NCBI GenBank assembly: GCA_903924005.1
Contig: CAIXZV010000080.1
Coordinates: 1 to 12,826 of the forward strand
Length of the DNA: 12,826 nucleotides
Source: an uncultured Chloroflexota bacterium
GTDB lineage: Bacteria > Chloroflexota > Limnocylindria > Limnocylindrales > CSP1-4
Direction of reading: 5' to 3'
Both the position numbers and the translations under genes were made by a program. The notes under the pieces are model-generated. The model was not told the DNA's origin. It did not search any database and saw only the letters and a program-made list of their open reading frames with translations. Shown piece by piece: positions 12,610 to 12,826 of the stretch (positions are counted from its first letter, which is position 1; each line of letters begins with the position of its first letter).

Positions 12610-12826
12610 GTGGACACTACCGACCGCTCCGACACCCTCGACTTCGCCGCTGATGGCGGCGCCTCCATCAGCCCGGTCCTTGGCCGCTACATGGACAAGA
12701 GCTGGTCCCACGGGATCGGCCACCGCCTGTACGACACCGACGGCCGCGGCTACCTGGACTTCGCCAACGGCATCGCCGTGACGGCGCTGGGGCACACGCA
12801 CCCGCGCGTGACCAAGGCCATCCACG
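12610..12826 (+). CDS. Class III (acetylornithine/GABA-type) aminotransferase, N-terminal part
   Basis: The first 72 residues of a pyridoxal-phosphate class III aminotransferase, cut by the right edge. After an acidic leader, ISPVLGRYMDKSWSHGIGHR is the N-terminal segment that leads into LYDTDGRGYLDFANGIAV and LGHTHPRVTKAI. This is the classic opening of acetylornithine, 4-aminobutyrate and related omega-aminotransferases (D-x-x-G-x-x-Y-L-D-F and L-G-H-x-H-P-x-V). The PLP-binding Lys and substrate-specific regions lie beyond the window, so the substrate cannot be decided. The GTG start is fixed by the TATACT hexamer 6 nt upstream and by the absence of any better start. The gene is divergent from the acyl-CoA dehydrogenase; amino-acid catabolism feeding acyl-CoA oxidation is a possible link, not shown. 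Confidence 0.88.
   Translation, partial: MDTTDRSDTLDFAADGGASISPVLGRYMDKSWSHGIGHRLYDTDGRGYLDFANGIAVTALGHTHPRVTKAIH

Noticed and set aside
11687..12781. A 364-codon open frame on the plus strand across the acyl-CoA dehydrogenase gene
   Set aside because: It is the antisense of a textbook acyl-CoA dehydrogenase and runs through the aminotransferase start in another frame; no family signature is present.
1..12826. tRNA, rRNA, CRISPR, transposon or prophage features
   Set aside because: No cloverleaf-like segment, repeated spacer pattern, inverted-repeat-bounded transposase or phage gene was seen; essentially all the DNA is accounted for by ordinary coding genes of even composition.

Overview
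The window is uniformly GC-rich (roughly 70% by eye), densely packed bacterial chromosome. It has short intergenic gaps, many GTG starts and several genes with no Shine-Dalgarno sequence but a TANNNT hexamer 6-7 nt before the start codon (leaderless style). Together with a DUF4032 kinase-like protein, a B12-dependent acyl-CoA mutase and an acyl-CoA dehydrogenase, this suggests a high-GC Chloroflexota (Limnocylindria-like) or actinobacterial aerobic heterotroph. That assignment is an inference from style and gene content; no rRNA or other marker gene is present. I see no tRNA, rRNA, CRISPR array, insertion sequence, prophage or attachment site, and no gene-free stretch above 300 bases.

Layout. 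(1) Minus strand, 1935 down to the left edge: a J-domain protein with an ExoX-type C-terminal domain, a small lipoprotein, and the N-terminal part of a B12-dependent acyl-CoA mutase that runs off the window. (2) Plus strand, 2090-3713: a membrane-anchored alpha/beta hydrolase overlapped by a nitroreductase. (3) Minus strand, 8029 down to 3710: a tight run of SAM methyltransferase, tandem GNAT, VOC-like protein, second GNAT and DUF4032 kinase-like protein. Runs 2 and 3 meet tail to tail and share a CTAG for both stop codons. (4) Plus strand, 8119-9482: an ECF sigma factor translationally coupled to a DNA alkyl-repair methyltransferase carrying a C-terminal Ada zinc domain, followed by an EamA-type transporter (9521-10465). 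(5) Minus strand, 12523 down to 10475: an acyl-CoA dehydrogenase, a UPF0303/heme-degrading-domain protein and an overlapping ABM-fold monooxygenase. (6) Plus strand from 12610: the start of a class III aminotransferase, running off the right edge.

How the genes work together. The mutase, acyl-CoA dehydrogenase and aminotransferase fit acyl-CoA and amino-acid catabolism, but they lie in separate transcription units. The most interesting unit is the sigma factor/alkyltransferase pair. It contains the parts of the classical Ada adaptive response (methyl-phosphotriester-sensing zinc domain, Cys methyltransferase, transcription specificity), but the domain order is reversed and a separate ECF sigma factor stands where Ada has its AraC-type DNA-binding domain. 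This is the best candidate for an undescribed regulatory system here. Secondary points are a probable one-base frame break at the mutase start, an unusual J-domain/ExoX-C fusion, and a pair of overlapping genes from two families linked to heme.
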